From an uncultured Colwellia sp. (GTDB lineage: Bacteria > Pseudomonadota > Gammaproteobacteria > Enterobacterales > Alteromonadaceae), in assembly GCA_913058395.1 (NCBI GenBank), contig CAJXQI010000018.1, positions 1 to 64,000 on the forward strand: a stretch of 64,000 bases of DNA, in the 5' to 3' direction. Below are positions 18,650-29,366 of the stretch, piece by piece (position 1 is the stretch's first letter; every line of letters starts with the position of its first letter). Below the pieces are notes generated by a model. The model searched no databases. It was not told the origin of the DNA and saw only the letters and a program-made list of their open reading frames with translations. The translations under genes and the position numbers were made by a program.

Positions 18650-19861
18650 TTATTGATTAATAAAAGCCATTTTGAAAAAGCCGAGCAAATTTAAATTAAA
18701 ATCTTCTGGGCGTACACAAGATTCAATTTGATCTTGATATTTACTAACACTTAAATCAACTTCTTCAATGGGAATTGCTTGGTTTAAGCGAGCGTTGTAG
18801 AAAACTTTCACAAATGGATTTAGCGGTTTGTTATTATTTAATGCGCTAATAAGACCTAACTTTCCACTCGCAAGCTTGACTAGCGTACCAACGGGATATA
18901 TTCCTAAGCATTGAATAAACTGCTCGACTAGTTCTTTATCGTAACCGGTGTTGTCTTCTGATCGTAAAATTTTAAAGGCTTTAATCGGCGCCATGCCTTT
19001 TTTATAAACTCTATTGGCGGTCATTGCATCATAACTATCAACAATAGCAATCATTCTTGCGTAGGGGCTAAGCTCTTCTGCAGGGACTTTATTTGGGTAG
19101 CCGTTACCATCAACTCGTTCATGATGCAATTTCACCACCGCAAGAGATATTGCTGATATATCGGTTTCTTGGCTAATGATTTCAACGCCATATTCAACGT
19201 GTTTTTTCATTTGCTGGTATTCGTCATCGGTAAACTTACCTGGCTTATGCAAAATGCTATTCGGCACTTTTATTTTCCCGATATCATGCAAAAAGGCACC
19301 GAGTGCAAGTTGTTCAATAATGCTCTTTTCAATTTTCAAATGTTTAGCAAAAATACTCATTAAAATGGCGACATTTAATGAATGTTCAATAAGGTATTCA
19401 TCTTTAACGCGCAAGCGAGATAAGCAGGCAAGGGCATCTTCATTTCTAAATACCGATTCTACTATGGCGTTAGTGGTATTATTAATGCTTTCCATATCTA
19501 ATTGCTTGTCTTTAGATATGTCATGCAATAATTTTTTTTGTATTATTTTTGCATCATCATATAGTACTTTGGCCTTGTTCATTTCGGCGCTGAACGAGAC
19601 TTTTTTGGCTTGTAGTTGAGCTGTTTTCTGTGCTTTTATCGCGGGGACTAGAGGAGTCGTTGAATTAGCGTTTGTTTTGGTTTTCGAAGTATCAATAGTT
19701 AAATGTTTAATACCAGATTTTTTTAGTTTTTCAATGGTACTCTGACTAGAGATATAGCCTTCTGATTTAATATTGATATTTTTCTTCGGATTGACAATGC
19801 TCACAACGTACATACCTAACTTTAATTGTGGTAATGTGATTTTTGTGAGTTTTTCTGCCAT
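18650..19861 (-). CDS. HD-GYP domain c-di-GMP phosphodiesterase
   Basis: A 403-residue paralogue of the gene downstream, with the same DUF3391-like N-terminus (L-P-Q-L-K-L-G-M-Y-V) and HD-GYP domain. All signature positions are canonical: His160, L-H-D-I-G-K with His192-Asp193, H-K-P-G (205-208), His221, and H-H-E-R-V-D-G-N-G-Y-P at 246-256, followed by Y-D-A-M-T-A-N-R-V-Y. Active c-di-GMP hydrolysis is therefore plausible. A spacer of about 250 bases to the second copy suggests separate promoters. The C-terminal ends of the two proteins (I-Y-P-V-G-T-L-V-K-L and C-x-R-P-x-D-F-N-L) are especially alike. Confidence 0.92.
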   Translation of the reverse strand: MAEKLTKITLPQLKLGMYVVSIVNPKKNINIKSEGYISSQSTIEKLKKSGIKHLTIDTSKTKTNANSTTPLVPAIKAQKTAQLQAKKVSFSAEMNKAKVLYDDAKIIQKKLLHDISKDKQLDMESINNTTNAIVESVFRNEDALACLSRLRVKDEYLIEHSLNVAILMSIFAKHLKIEKSIIEQLALGAFLHDIGKIKVPNSILHKPGKFTDDEYQQMKKHVEYGVEIISQETDISAISLAVVKLHHERVDGNGYPNKVPAEELSPYARMIAIVDSYDAMTANRVYKKGMAPIKAFKILRSEDNTGYDKELVEQFIQCLGIYPVGTLVKLASGKLGLISALNNNKPLNPFVKVFYNARLNQAIPIEEVDLSVSKYQDQIESCVRPEDFNLNLLGFFKMAFINQ

Positions 19862-20164
19862 GCCAAAGCCTATAATAATTTTATTTTTATAAAGTTATTA
19901 TAGCGTTTAAATACAGAAAAAATAACAGTGGGTATAGAAATAATAACAGTGGCTAACGTTTAATTAGCGGATTTTAAATACAATTTAGCCAATAATCACC
20001 AGATGAGTTTTTTTTCGACGATGTTGATGTTGATATTGCTACCTTGGAAATACAGGATTAAGTGACTTGTTATTTTGCGTGACAAACTCATTTTTACGCG
20101 TTTTTACCTAGCTCAACACACCTAGCCACCCTAGCTAAGTGTCCTGAGCCTATAATAGGTAGTA
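19862..20164. other. Intergenic region between the HD-GYP gene and the leu operon
   Basis: No gene is visible. The 11-base sequence AATAACAGTGG occurs twice, at 19921-19931 and 19942-19952, 21 bases apart and upstream of the HD-GYP gene, so it could be a regulator site. No clear terminator for leuD was recognised. Confidence 0.5.
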
Positions 20165-20761
20165 TTATTGCCAAGCGGGCATTTGCGCTTCGTAACTTTC
20201 AATTTTCGCTAGTTTATCTAGTGTCCAACCAACACTATCAACACCATTTTCTAAGCAGTACTTATGAAACGGTGCAAGGTTAAATTGATATTGAGAACGT
20301 TCGGTATTAACGGTACATGCTGCTAAATCAACGGTGAATTGTTGTGAGCTATCATTTGTACTCTGAAATAATGTTTCTATTACTTCTTCAGATAATACGA
20401 TTGGCACAATGCCGATGTTAATACAGTTAGCATAAAAAATATCAGCAAAGCTTGAGGCGATAATAACTTTAAAACCATATTCTTGTAGTGCCCAAGGCGC
20501 GTGCTCTCGACTTGAACCACAACCAAAGTTCTCACGTGTAAGTAAAATACTTGCCCCTTGATATTGCGGGCTATTCAAAATGAATTCAGGGTTACTTTTC
20601 TCACCAGTAGCATCTAAATAACGCCAGTCATGAAATAAATGTTGCCCAAAGCCGATTCTGGTGGTTTTTTGTAGAAATTGTTTTGGAATGATCTGGTCGG
20701 TATCAACATTTGCTGCGTCCAAGGGTGCAACTAATCCGGTATGTTGGGTAAATTTTTCCAT
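20165..20761 (-). CDS. leuD: 3-isopropylmalate dehydratase small subunit
   Basis: The small swivelling-domain subunit that, with LeuC, isomerises 2-isopropylmalate to 3-isopropylmalate in leucine synthesis. It has 198 residues, against 201 in E. coli. Typical motifs are [17 protein letters not shown] near the start and the [15 protein letters not shown] loop that closes on substrate. It is the last gene of the leuABCD operon and starts one base after the leuC stop, so translation is probably coupled. Confidence 0.97.
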   Translation of the reverse strand: MEKFTQHTGLVAPLDAANVDTDQIIPKQFLQKTTRIGFGQHLFHDWRYLDATGEKSNPEFILNSPQYQGASILLTRENFGCGSSREHAPWALQEYGFKVIIASSFADIFYANCINIGIVPIVLSEEVIETLFQSTNDSSQQFTVDLAACTVNTERSQYQFNLAPFHKYCLENGVDSVGWTLDKLAKIESYEAQMPAWQ

Positions 20762-20762
20762 G

Positions 20763-22181
20763 TTACGCTCCTTGATTAGCTTGGTTAATTTTAGTTAAGT
20801 CGACAAAATGTCCGGCAATGGCTGAAGCCGCTGCTAATTCGGGGCTGACTAAGTGAGTTCGACTGCCTCGCCCTTGACGCCCTTCAAAGTTTCGATTACT
20901 GGTGGAAGCACAACGATCGCCTTCAGTTAGTACGTCATCATTCATGCCTAAGCACATCGAGCAACCTGGTAAGCGCCATTCAAAACCTGCGTCGATAAAG
21001 GTTTGTGCTAAACCTTCAGCTTCTGCTTGTTCCTTAACACGGTATGAGCCAGGTACAACAATGGCATCAACATTAGGTGAAACTTGCTTACCTTTGGCAA
21101 TACTTGCCGCAGCCCGTAAATCTTCGATGCGTGAATTGGTACATGAGCCGATAAATACTTTATTGATAGCAATATCAGTGATTTTAGTGCCAGCCGTTAA
21201 GCCCATATATTTTAATGCGGCAACGCAAGATTCACGCTCTACAGGATCTGAAAAATCTTCTGGTGAAGGTACTACGTTATCAACTTGGGTCACTTGACCA
21301 GGTGTGGTGCCCCAAGTAACTTGAGTTTTTATCTCTTTTGCATCAAGTGTTAAGTAGCTATCAAATGTGGCATTGCTGTCAGATTTAAGTTGCTGCCAAT
21401 CATTTACCGCTTGCTGCCAAATCTCTCCTTTTGGTGAATATTCTTTCCCTTTTAAATATTCAAATGTGGTTTCATCGGGTGCTATTAAACCGGCTTTAGC
21501 GCCAAATTCAATACTCATGTTACAGATGGTCATGCGTTCTTCCATGGTTAAGCGTTCAATTGCTTCACCACAATATTCAACAACATAACCCGTTGCTCCA
21601 GCGCTACCGGTTTTGCCAATAATCGCTAAAATAATGTCTTTAGCGCTAATCCCCGCCGCTACTTGGCCCTTAACTTCAATTTTCATGGTTTTAGCTTTGG
21701 TTTGACGCAAGGTTTGTGTTGCAAACACATGCTCAACTTCAGAAGTGCCAATGCCAAAAGCTAAAGCACCAAAGGCGCCGTGAGTGGCAGTGTGCGAATC
21801 ACCACAAACAATAACGGTGCCAGGTAACGTTAAGCCTAGCTCTGGCCCCATCACGTGGACGATGCCTTGATTTTTGTGACCCATGCCAAATAATTCGATA
21901 CCAAATTCTTTACAGTTTTTTTCTAAGGTGCGTAGCTGATTTGCTGCACCTTCTCCGGCGGCGTTTATTTCAATAGAGCGAGTTGAGATATTATGATCCA
22001 TAGTCGCGATTGTGCGTTCAGGATGACGTAATACACGGTTGTGAAACTTTAAGTTTGCAAAGGCTTGAGGTGATGTAACTTCGTGGATCAAATGACGATC
22101 GACAAATATTAACGGTGTTTCATCAGCTTTCTCTTCAATGACATGACGCTGCCATAATTTTTCATATAAGGTAGTAGCCAT
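20763..22181 (-). CDS. leuC: 3-isopropylmalate dehydratase large subunit
   Basis: The aconitase-family Fe-S subunit of isopropylmalate isomerase, 472 residues, with the usual enteric length of about 466. The start [11 protein letters not shown] is typical. The cluster-binding cysteines are in F-I-G-S-C-T-N-S-R and the later P-G-C-S-M-C-L-G-M pair. [16 protein letters not shown] holds substrate-binding residues. It lies two bases downstream of leuB. Confidence 0.98.
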   Translation of the reverse strand: MATTLYEKLWQRHVIEEKADETPLIFVDRHLIHEVTSPQAFANLKFHNRVLRHPERTIATMDHNISTRSIEINAAGEGAANQLRTLEKNCKEFGIELFGMGHKNQGIVHVMGPELGLTLPGTVIVCGDSHTATHGAFGALAFGIGTSEVEHVFATQTLRQTKAKTMKIEVKGQVAAGISAKDIILAIIGKTGSAGATGYVVEYCGEAIERLTMEERMTICNMSIEFGAKAGLIAPDETTFEYLKGKEYSPKGEIWQQAVNDWQQLKSDSNATFDSYLTLDAKEIKTQVTWGTTPGQVTQVDNVVPSPEDFSDPVERESCVAALKYMGLTAGTKITDIAINKVFIGSCTNSRIEDLRAAASIAKGKQVSPNVDAIVVPGSYRVKEQAEAEGLAQTFIDAGFEWRLPGCSMCLGMNDDVLTEGDRCASTSNRNFEGRQGRGSRTHLVSPELAAASAIAGHFVDLTKINQANQGA

Positions 22182-22183
22182 GA

Positions 22184-23311
<1,128 letters not shown>

Positions 23312-23375
23312 TTAAGTTAACCTACTCATTAAATTGTAATTAAATTTATTTATGTGTTCTGGACGTTCTATAACG

Positions 23376-24965
23376 TTAAGCTTGGCTATTTCCGATTTTT
23401 CCTTCGCGCTCAGTGACTAATTCAGTTTTTAGCTCGGCAATGGTAATTGCGCGATGAATGCCGTTCAGTGCATTAACTAGCGCATTACCTGAGGCTTTAA
23501 TGACATCGGTGTCTAAGCCATAGCCATGAAAGTTTCTACCTTGCCAAGACACGACAATATCAGCCTTACCTAAACCATCTTCACCTTCACCTTTGTTAGA
23601 TATTTTGTAATCACTGACTTCAAAATTTATATCTACCGCTTTTTTGATTGCGCGATAAAGTGCGTCGACAGGACCGTTACCAGTTGCTGAAACTATTTGA
23701 TGTTCTTCACCTTTGGCAAATTTGATACTTGATGTGGAAAACTCACTGCCGCCACTCTGTACATTTAAAGTTTGCAAATGGTAAAAATCTTGTTGGTCTT
23801 GCTGTTGAATATTGAACAATAAGGCTTCTAAATCGTCATCAAATACTTGACCTTTTTTATCCGCCAACGATAAAAAGTCGCTATAAAGCTTCTCAAGTTC
23901 ATAATCAGATTCTTGGTAGCCTAAGCTTTCCATGCGATGTTTAATAACGTGACGGCCACTGCGTGAGGTTAAATTCAATTTAGTTTTACTAATGCCGACA
24001 CTTTCAGGCGTCATAATCTCGTAGGTGTTACTGGCTTTTAACATGCCGTCTTGATGAATGCCTGATGAGTGACTAAAAGCGTTGCCGCCGACAATGGCCT
24101 TATTTAGCTGTACTGGCATATTGCAAAGTTGGCTGACTAATTTTGAGGTGCGAGCAATTTCATGATGATTGACTTGCGTATGTACACCTAATAATTCTTG
24201 GCGGGTTTTCATGATCATTGCCACTTCTTCAAGCGAACAATTGCCTGCACGTTCGCCAATACCATTTATCGTACATTCAATTTGTCTGGCACCGGCTTGC
24301 ACTGCTGACATTGAGTTAGCAACGGCTAAGCCTAAGTCGTTATGGCAATGGACAGAAATGACAGCCTGATCAATATTAGGAACACGGTTAAATAGATTAG
24401 TGATGATGCCGCCAAATTCATTCGGCAAGGTGTAACCGACAGTATCAGGAATGTTAACTGTCGTAGCGCCAGCTTTAATCGCTTCTTCTACCATACGACA
24501 TAAGTTGTCGATAGGTGTTCTACCTGCATCTTCACAGGAAAACTCAACATCATCAGTAAATTGACGGGCATATTTAACGGCATGAATAGCCATTGCTTGG
24601 ACATCAGCAAAGTCTTTTTTCAATTTTTGTTGCACATGAACATCAGACGTTGAAATAAATGTATGAATACGGAATTGGTCGGCAGGTTTTAATGCCTCGG
24701 CACAGGCTTTAATATCAGCCTCTACAGCACGCGCTAGGGCACAAACTCGGGAGTTTTTAACGGTTCGAGCAATCTCTTGCACTGATTGGAAGTCACCCGG
24801 CGAAGAAACAGGAAAACCAACCTCCATTATGTCTACACCTAAGCGTTCTATGGCGTGTGCAATTTGTAACTTCTCATGCACAGATAAGCTTGCGTTTAAT
24901 GCTTGCTCACCATCTCGTAAGGTGGTGTCAAAAATAATAACCTTGTTCTTGTCATGTATGCCCAT
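23376..24965 (-). CDS. leuA: 2-isopropylmalate synthase
   Basis: Condenses acetyl-CoA with 2-oxoisovalerate, the committed step of leucine synthesis. It has 529 residues. The TIM-barrel begins [13 protein letters not shown] and carries the metal-binding H-C-H-N-D-L-G and the [16 protein letters not shown] loop. The C-terminal LeuA dimer domain, where leucine feeds back, is complete (about residues 395-520). It is the first gene of leuABCD, and a leader peptide with an attenuator precedes it at 25010-25143. Confidence 0.98.
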   Translation of the reverse strand: MGIHDKNKVIIFDTTLRDGEQALNASLSVHEKLQIAHAIERLGVDIMEVGFPVSSPGDFQSVQEIARTVKNSRVCALARAVEADIKACAEALKPADQFRIHTFISTSDVHVQQKLKKDFADVQAMAIHAVKYARQFTDDVEFSCEDAGRTPIDNLCRMVEEAIKAGATTVNIPDTVGYTLPNEFGGIITNLFNRVPNIDQAVISVHCHNDLGLAVANSMSAVQAGARQIECTINGIGERAGNCSLEEVAMIMKTRQELLGVHTQVNHHEIARTSKLVSQLCNMPVQLNKAIVGGNAFSHSSGIHQDGMLKASNTYEIMTPESVGISKTKLNLTSRSGRHVIKHRMESLGYQESDYELEKLYSDFLSLADKKGQVFDDDLEALLFNIQQQDQQDFYHLQTLNVQSGGSEFSTSSIKFAKGEEHQIVSATGNGPVDALYRAIKKAVDINFEVSDYKISNKGEGEDGLGKADIVVSWQGRNFHGYGLDTDVIKASGNALVNALNGIHRAITIAELKTELVTEREGKIGNSQA

Positions 24966-25009
24966 GTTTTGTCCTGATTGCTAAAGTATTAACGCTAGAA
25001 TACGGGCAT

Positions 25010-25038
25010 AAAAAACCCGCGGTTATTAGCGCGGGTTT
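25010..25038 (-). terminator. leu operon attenuator hairpin
   Basis: On the minus strand AAACCCGCG pairs with CGCGGGTTT across an eight-base loop and ends in a T-run, about 45 bases before leuA. It lies after the leader peptide frame, which is the arrangement of a transcription attenuator. Confidence 0.85.
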
Positions 25039-25080
25039 AGTGTTTTATTTATTATCTATTTATTTCAAAGCAATAAAAAC

Positions 25081-25143
25081 CTAGCCACGCATGGAGAATA
25101 CGAGAAGGAGGTTAATTCGGATAATGTTGGTAAATTGCTTCAT
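25081..25143 (-). CDS. leuL: leu operon leader peptide
   Basis: A 20-residue frame on the minus strand upstream of the attenuator, with the core I-N-L-L-L-V-F-S-M-R-G before a TAG. Three consecutive leucine codons (CTC CTT CTC) sit mid-peptide. They are where a ribosome short of charged leucyl-tRNA would stall and favour the antiterminator. The R-G ending is shared with known enteric leader peptides. No strong ribosome-binding site is visible, which lowers confidence slightly. The hairpin, the position and the leucine run together make the call firm. Confidence 0.8.
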   Translation of the reverse strand: MKQFTNIIRINLLLVFSMRG

Positions 25144-25224
25144 TTTTTAGTGTGTAACTTTCTTTTTATACGTAAATAATTAGTTATTTTTAACCCAATT
25201 AGGAAGAGATTGTCAATATAAATC

Positions 25225-26298
25225 TTAAAGTTTTTGATCGTTCACTAGATTTAAAATGGCGTCAACTGTTTGCTTTGTACCATTTGAAAAACCATATTTA
25301 TTTTGGTTCTCTTTCTGACTTTCTTTCGCTTTACTACTATTTAACTCAATAACATTATTAGCAATATCCTCTGGAGATAAGGTTGCACCCAATGTAACAT
25401 TTAGCTCAATATAGTCTGCTAGATATTGACGTCCGGTTTTTGATGTTGCAACCATTATCGAGGGCTTATTAAGGGCTAAGGCTTGGGCGGCAACATCCCC
25501 TGTACCAACTACGCAAATTTCAGCACTAGATAATAAGCTTATAAAGTCTGCATTGCTCTGTGGAGGAAGTGAAATTATATTGTTGCTAGTATGTGGTTCC
25601 TTAATATTAGAATTTATTATGACGCAAGGCATTTCGCATTTATTAGCAATAGTATGGGCTATTTCAGAGGTTAATTTGGGCACATTGACGTTATCAAAAA
25701 TATACTGACCTCCGGTTAAAAATAAAAAGCAATACTTTTTAGGGAGAATGTTGGTCACATTTGATGCTAGCTTTCTCGGTGCTTGAAATAGAGCGTTTAC
25801 GAGTTCTACATGTAAACTTCTAAGCATATACATGGTGATTTTTTCGCTCAATGAAAGCTCACATAGTTTGGGCAAATGTGATGCGCTAACTATTAAATCA
25901 ATAAACGGAGCAACACGCCATGAAAATGCTCTTTTTCGTTTTTTCGGGCGACTTACTATAAGCGCAACTTTACTACTATTCTTTTTCGCAAAACGATAGC
26001 TTTTTACTCGTCCAGAACAATCAAAAACAGTCATGTTTGGGGATAATTCTGCTATTATAGCGTGTAATTCCCTTGGCATCTTAGTAGCTGATGCTGCTAG
26101 TTTATAAGTCATAAAAGGTACACTGTCAGCGTATGTAGCATCACAACTAATGACAAACCTTATATCTATTTTGTCTTCTAATATTAACTTTAATTCGTTA
26201 GCAATTAATAAACAGCGTTGATATTCCCCAGAGCCTTTTGCTGCAGAAACAGGCACAAATAAAATTTTTATAACATTTAACGTAGATTTTTGCGGCAT
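25225..26298 (-). CDS. Putative GT-B fold glycosyltransferase of the surface-polysaccharide cassette
   Basis: 357 residues with no close family I can name. The N-terminus I-L-F-V-P-V-S-A-A-K-G-S-G-E-Y-Q-R and the C-terminal V-V-G-T-G-D-V-A-A-Q-A-L-A-L-N-K-P-S-I-M-V-A pattern resemble MurG/PseG-like GT-B enzymes, in which the second motif binds the nucleotide-sugar. No membrane helix or signal peptide is seen, so it should be cytoplasmic or peripheral. It is the last gene of the cassette, 34 bases after the TagD-like gene. It probably adds a sugar to the glycerol-phosphate polymer or its linkage unit. That role is inference from context. Confidence 0.6.
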   Translation of the reverse strand: MPQKSTLNVIKILFVPVSAAKGSGEYQRCLLIANELKLILEDKIDIRFVISCDATYADSVPFMTYKLAASATKMPRELHAIIAELSPNMTVFDCSGRVKSYRFAKKNSSKVALIVSRPKKRKRAFSWRVAPFIDLIVSASHLPKLCELSLSEKITMYMLRSLHVELVNALFQAPRKLASNVTNILPKKYCFLFLTGGQYIFDNVNVPKLTSEIAHTIANKCEMPCVIINSNIKEPHTSNNIISLPPQSNADFISLLSSAEICVVGTGDVAAQALALNKPSIMVATSKTGRQYLADYIELNVTLGATLSPEDIANNVIELNSSKAKESQKENQNKYGFSNGTKQTVDAILNLVNDQKL

Positions 26299-26332
26299 TT
26301 ATTTTTCACCCTCAAAAGGAATTAGAAGCCTT

Positions 26333-26725
26333 TTATCTCTTTGTCTTTACAACTTCAATGATTTCAGTTGTTGACACTGATGGCGTTCTTGGTAAATAAA
26401 TCACCTGACAAATCTCTTTGAGGTGATCGAATTTACCTTGCCAATCATCTCCCATAACCAAAATGTCAGCATTATAATACTTGATATATTCGGGCTTTAA
26501 CTCTAATGATTCTTCAAGAAATACTTCGTCAACACATTCTAATGAACGAATTATGTGCTTTCTATCATCTTCTGAATAAATTGGCAGTCGTTGCTTTTTC
26601 CTCATATTTAACTCATCGGATGAAACACCCACTATAAGGTGTGAACCGTGCAATTTTGCACGTTCTAAAATGTTTACATGACCTACATGAAATACATCAA
26701 ATGTGCCAAATGTAATTACTCTCAT
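26333..26725 (-). CDS. tagD: Glycerol-3-phosphate cytidylyltransferase (TagD-like)
   Basis: A 130-residue nucleotidyltransferase that would make CDP-glycerol from CTP and glycerol-3-phosphate. The fold signature G-T-F-D-V-F-H-V-G-H (7-16) holds the HxGH catalytic motif. R-x-x-x-S-T-T-E-I-I near the C-terminus is the second hallmark. The size matches Bacillus TagD (129 residues). Its ATG overlaps the stop of the glycerophosphotransferase gene by one base (TAATG), so translation is likely coupled. Related cytidylyltransferases use other alcohol phosphates; the neighbour supports glycerol. Confidence 0.9.
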   Translation of the reverse strand: MRVITFGTFDVFHVGHVNILERAKLHGSHLIVGVSSDELNMRKKQRLPIYSEDDRKHIIRSLECVDEVFLEESLELKPEYIKYYNADILVMGDDWQGKFDHLKEICQVIYLPRTPSVSTTEIIEVVKTKR

Positions 26726-27795
26726 TAATGATCTCCGTTGATAATAAAGTTTGCGATGCGTTCACTACTTTTACCATCTACTTTGCCTGTTAAAAACTCA
26801 GTCATTTCTTTACGTTCCATTTCTTTTATATTTGGAGTCGCGATATGTAGGCTAGTTTGTTCTACTAGTTCTTTGATATTTGTAGTTCTTGCTGCTACTT
26901 TTCCAAAATACTTTAGATCATCATCTAACCTACGTTTAAATCTAAAGCTAAATATACCGCGGTAAGACCAACGCAATTTGTAAAAGTCACACCATATTGC
27001 TGGTTTATTTAATGCAGTAAACTCAAATAGTGTAGATGAAGCATCGCTGATCATAAGCGATGCAATTTTCATATAGGGTAAAATTGAAACTTCATTTACA
27101 TTACTAACATAAGTGTTCTCGTATTTGGCCCAATGTACTAATAGCCTTTGTTGTGATTGATATGATTTTTTAATTAACGAAAAAAAATGTGGCTTAATAA
27201 TAATGTTATATTTATCAAATAATGCAGGGAAATTTTTAGGTAAACATTCTATTGAACTAGGGTAAAAGGTTGGTGCATATAAAATTGTTTGTTTATTTGG
27301 ATCTAAGTTTATTTTATTTAGATCTATATCGTCACATGTTCCATTTAGAATAGGATCAAGCTTCGCATACCCTGTATCAATAAAGCTTTTATTCGGAAAA
27401 AGTTTTTGCAATCGTTTGAGTCGATGTTGACCTTCAACAAATCGATGCATAATTGGAGAGTTAGAAACGTCGTAATAGCATGATTTAGGGCCAATTCCGT
27501 GCTGCATTAACGCTGTTTTAGAGTGAACGTGTACTTCACTTAAGTCTTCACATGCATTTCCATATATTATCCAGTCAGGTTTTTGTTCTTTGTAGACTAA
27601 TTGAGCCATACTTTTATCTTGGACCCAAATATTTTTTAGCTGATGCTTTTCAACATACTCTTTCAAAACATTATTTAAAAGTTGTTGAGTATAAAGTACA
27701 AATGTACACTCTACTCCTCTATTTTCTAACTCCTCTTTAACAGGTAAGTATTGAGGTACGTAATATAAATGTTGAATATCGAAAAACACACGCAT
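26725..27795 (-). CDS. CDP-glycerol glycerophosphotransferase family protein (TagB/TagF-like)
   Basis: 356 residues of the Glyphos_transf family, which moves glycerol-phosphate from CDP-glycerol to a lipid-linked acceptor or growing polymer. Family motifs include M-Q-H-G-I-G-P-K, D-T-G-Y-A-K-L-D, I-L-Y-A-P-T-F-Y-P-S, I-I-I-K-P-H and L-M-I-S-D-A-S-S-T-L-F-E-F-T-A-L-N-K-P. The length is like TagB (a primase) rather than long TagF polymerases. These enzymes are best known from Gram-positive teichoic acid, but Gram-negative capsule clusters also use them. It is coupled to the TagD-like gene. Confidence 0.88.
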   Translation of the reverse strand: MRVFFDIQHLYYVPQYLPVKEELENRGVECTFVLYTQQLLNNVLKEYVEKHQLKNIWVQDKSMAQLVYKEQKPDWIIYGNACEDLSEVHVHSKTALMQHGIGPKSCYYDVSNSPIMHRFVEGQHRLKRLQKLFPNKSFIDTGYAKLDPILNGTCDDIDLNKINLDPNKQTILYAPTFYPSSIECLPKNFPALFDKYNIIIKPHFFSLIKKSYQSQQRLLVHWAKYENTYVSNVNEVSILPYMKIASLMISDASSTLFEFTALNKPAIWCDFYKLRWSYRGIFSFRFKRRLDDDLKYFGKVAARTTNIKELVEQTSLHIATPNIKEMERKEMTEFLTGKVDGKSSERIANFIINGDH

Positions 27796-27861
27796 TAGAA
27801 TTTCTCCAACTATTGAAAAATAGAGTTATTGAGCAAGTTACAGTCTTTCATGATTAAGTTG

Positions 27862-29292
27862 TTACCAAGTATAGGACACACTTGTACTTAAAAACTTATC
27901 TCCTAGCGTACCTTCTCCAGCATTTATCGTCAGGTCTACAAATGCATTTTTTACCATTTTTTTGAATTTTAATTCTATTTCATGTGAACGTTTGTAGTCG
28001 GCAATTGATGATGAGTCTATGGTTGCCGTTCTGTACAGCATTGTAACTTGATCAATCATTGTGGTTTGCCAATCAATTCTCATGCTAGTCGCATTACCTC
28101 CAGCACCGTCATTGGCTGCTTTCATATTACCCCACCAATGTCCCATTTTTATTTTGTCATTTGAATAGCCTTCGTCATATATGTGATGAACATACCAAGC
28201 GGTGTGAAATTTACTGTATTCAACATTTAGCGCCAGTGATTCTGTTAAATATGGGATAAATAGACCAAAGTTCTGGGCAATATTACCAAATTGGTAGTTG
28301 CTATACTCTCTTGTATCCTCACCTGCATATTCCCAAGAGAGACTTAGTGGAAAGCCGAAAGGTGATATATTGAATTTATTACTTATTGCAGCTTGTTGGT
28401 TGCCAAACTCTTGTGTGCAATCGATTAAATCAGATTCGCCACCGCAATTATCATTGCTGACAGGATCAATAATAGCGTTCCAGACATCCTTAAGTGAAGT
28501 GTTTCCCTCTCCACCAAACATAAATGTTCTATTAAAGCCAAGAGTCCACCAATCAAAAGGTTGTAAACTTAAGTGCATTGAAAGTAAGTTAGGTTTTCCT
28601 GATACAGGGGCTTTATCGGTATCAAATTGAATACCACCTTGTTTTTCTAACTGACCTAAAGAGAATTCGTATTTAACATTCCAGTCAGTTAACAACTCTG
28701 GGTTACTAATCGTTACATTCAGAGCAGGTTTTGCTTGTGTGGACATCAAAAGGGCGCCCTCTTGAGTCGGTGATAACCAATGTTCTCTGTAACCAATATC
28801 TACTTGAAACACGTCCCAGCCAAAAGAAACATAACTATTGTTTGGTACCATTTCTCCATCATAAAATGTGCCACCACCATTAAAAATTAGATGTTCGTTT
28901 GCCTGCCAAAAACTACTGGTGGTAAATTTAAATGAATCATCTATATTTAGCCCCCGTTGATTGGCAACCAATGCATCATCTTTAAAGGAGTGATTATATT
29001 GAGCTGAAAAATGTGTAATTGCTGACGCTTTCTTATAACGCTTAATGTAGGCATTTAATCGTTGATACAAAGCTGGGTGGCTGGTTTTAACCTTCGTCAT
29101 GTATTTATAAATCGTAGCCGCATGATAAGGCTTGGTTAAAATTGGTAACTTAGCAACAGTAGAAAGCTTTTCTAATTCTAATTCAAATAATGGATCTGTT
29201 TTTAATGGCAGGTATGGTGAAACTCCATTAGCTTTTGTAGTAAGAGAGGTTAAACAAATTATTAGTAAACATGTATAAAATGAGGTTTTCAA
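27862..29292 (-). CDS. Wzi-family capsule assembly outer-membrane protein
   Basis: 476 residues, with a signal peptide (about 1-21) and a beta-barrel of the capsule assembly Wzi family. Supporting segments are the small helical N-terminal region (P-L-K-T-D-P-L-F-E-L-E-L-E), repeated aromatic strands, F-G-W-D-V-F-Q-V-D-I-G-Y-R-E-H-W-L-S-P, and the W-Y-V-H-H-I-Y-D-E-G-Y segment followed by M-G-H-W-W-G. In Klebsiella Wzi anchors capsule at the surface. It leads the four-gene leftward cassette, 66 bases before the glycerophosphotransferase. That context suggests the polymer is retained on the cell surface. Confidence 0.85.
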   Translation of the reverse strand: MKTSFYTCLLIICLTSLTTKANGVSPYLPLKTDPLFELELEKLSTVAKLPILTKPYHAATIYKYMTKVKTSHPALYQRLNAYIKRYKKASAITHFSAQYNHSFKDDALVANQRGLNIDDSFKFTTSSFWQANEHLIFNGGGTFYDGEMVPNNSYVSFGWDVFQVDIGYREHWLSPTQEGALLMSTQAKPALNVTISNPELLTDWNVKYEFSLGQLEKQGGIQFDTDKAPVSGKPNLLSMHLSLQPFDWWTLGFNRTFMFGGEGNTSLKDVWNAIIDPVSNDNCGGESDLIDCTQEFGNQQAAISNKFNISPFGFPLSLSWEYAGEDTREYSNYQFGNIAQNFGLFIPYLTESLALNVEYSKFHTAWYVHHIYDEGYSNDKIKMGHWWGNMKAANDGAGGNATSMRIDWQTTMIDQVTMLYRTATIDSSSIADYKRSHEIELKFKKMVKNAFVDLTINAGEGTLGDKFLSTSVSYTW

Positions 29293-29366
29293 AAAAATTC
29301 TTCCATTAATCTTAAATTGTTTTAAATACTATAAAGCTCTCAAATGAGCTTTAATGAAAATGATGC

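Noticed and set aside
19176-19619. 147-codon frame antisense to the HD-GYP gene
   Set aside because: Shadow of the HD-GYP coding sequence; biased Ser/Cys/Phe composition with no motif.
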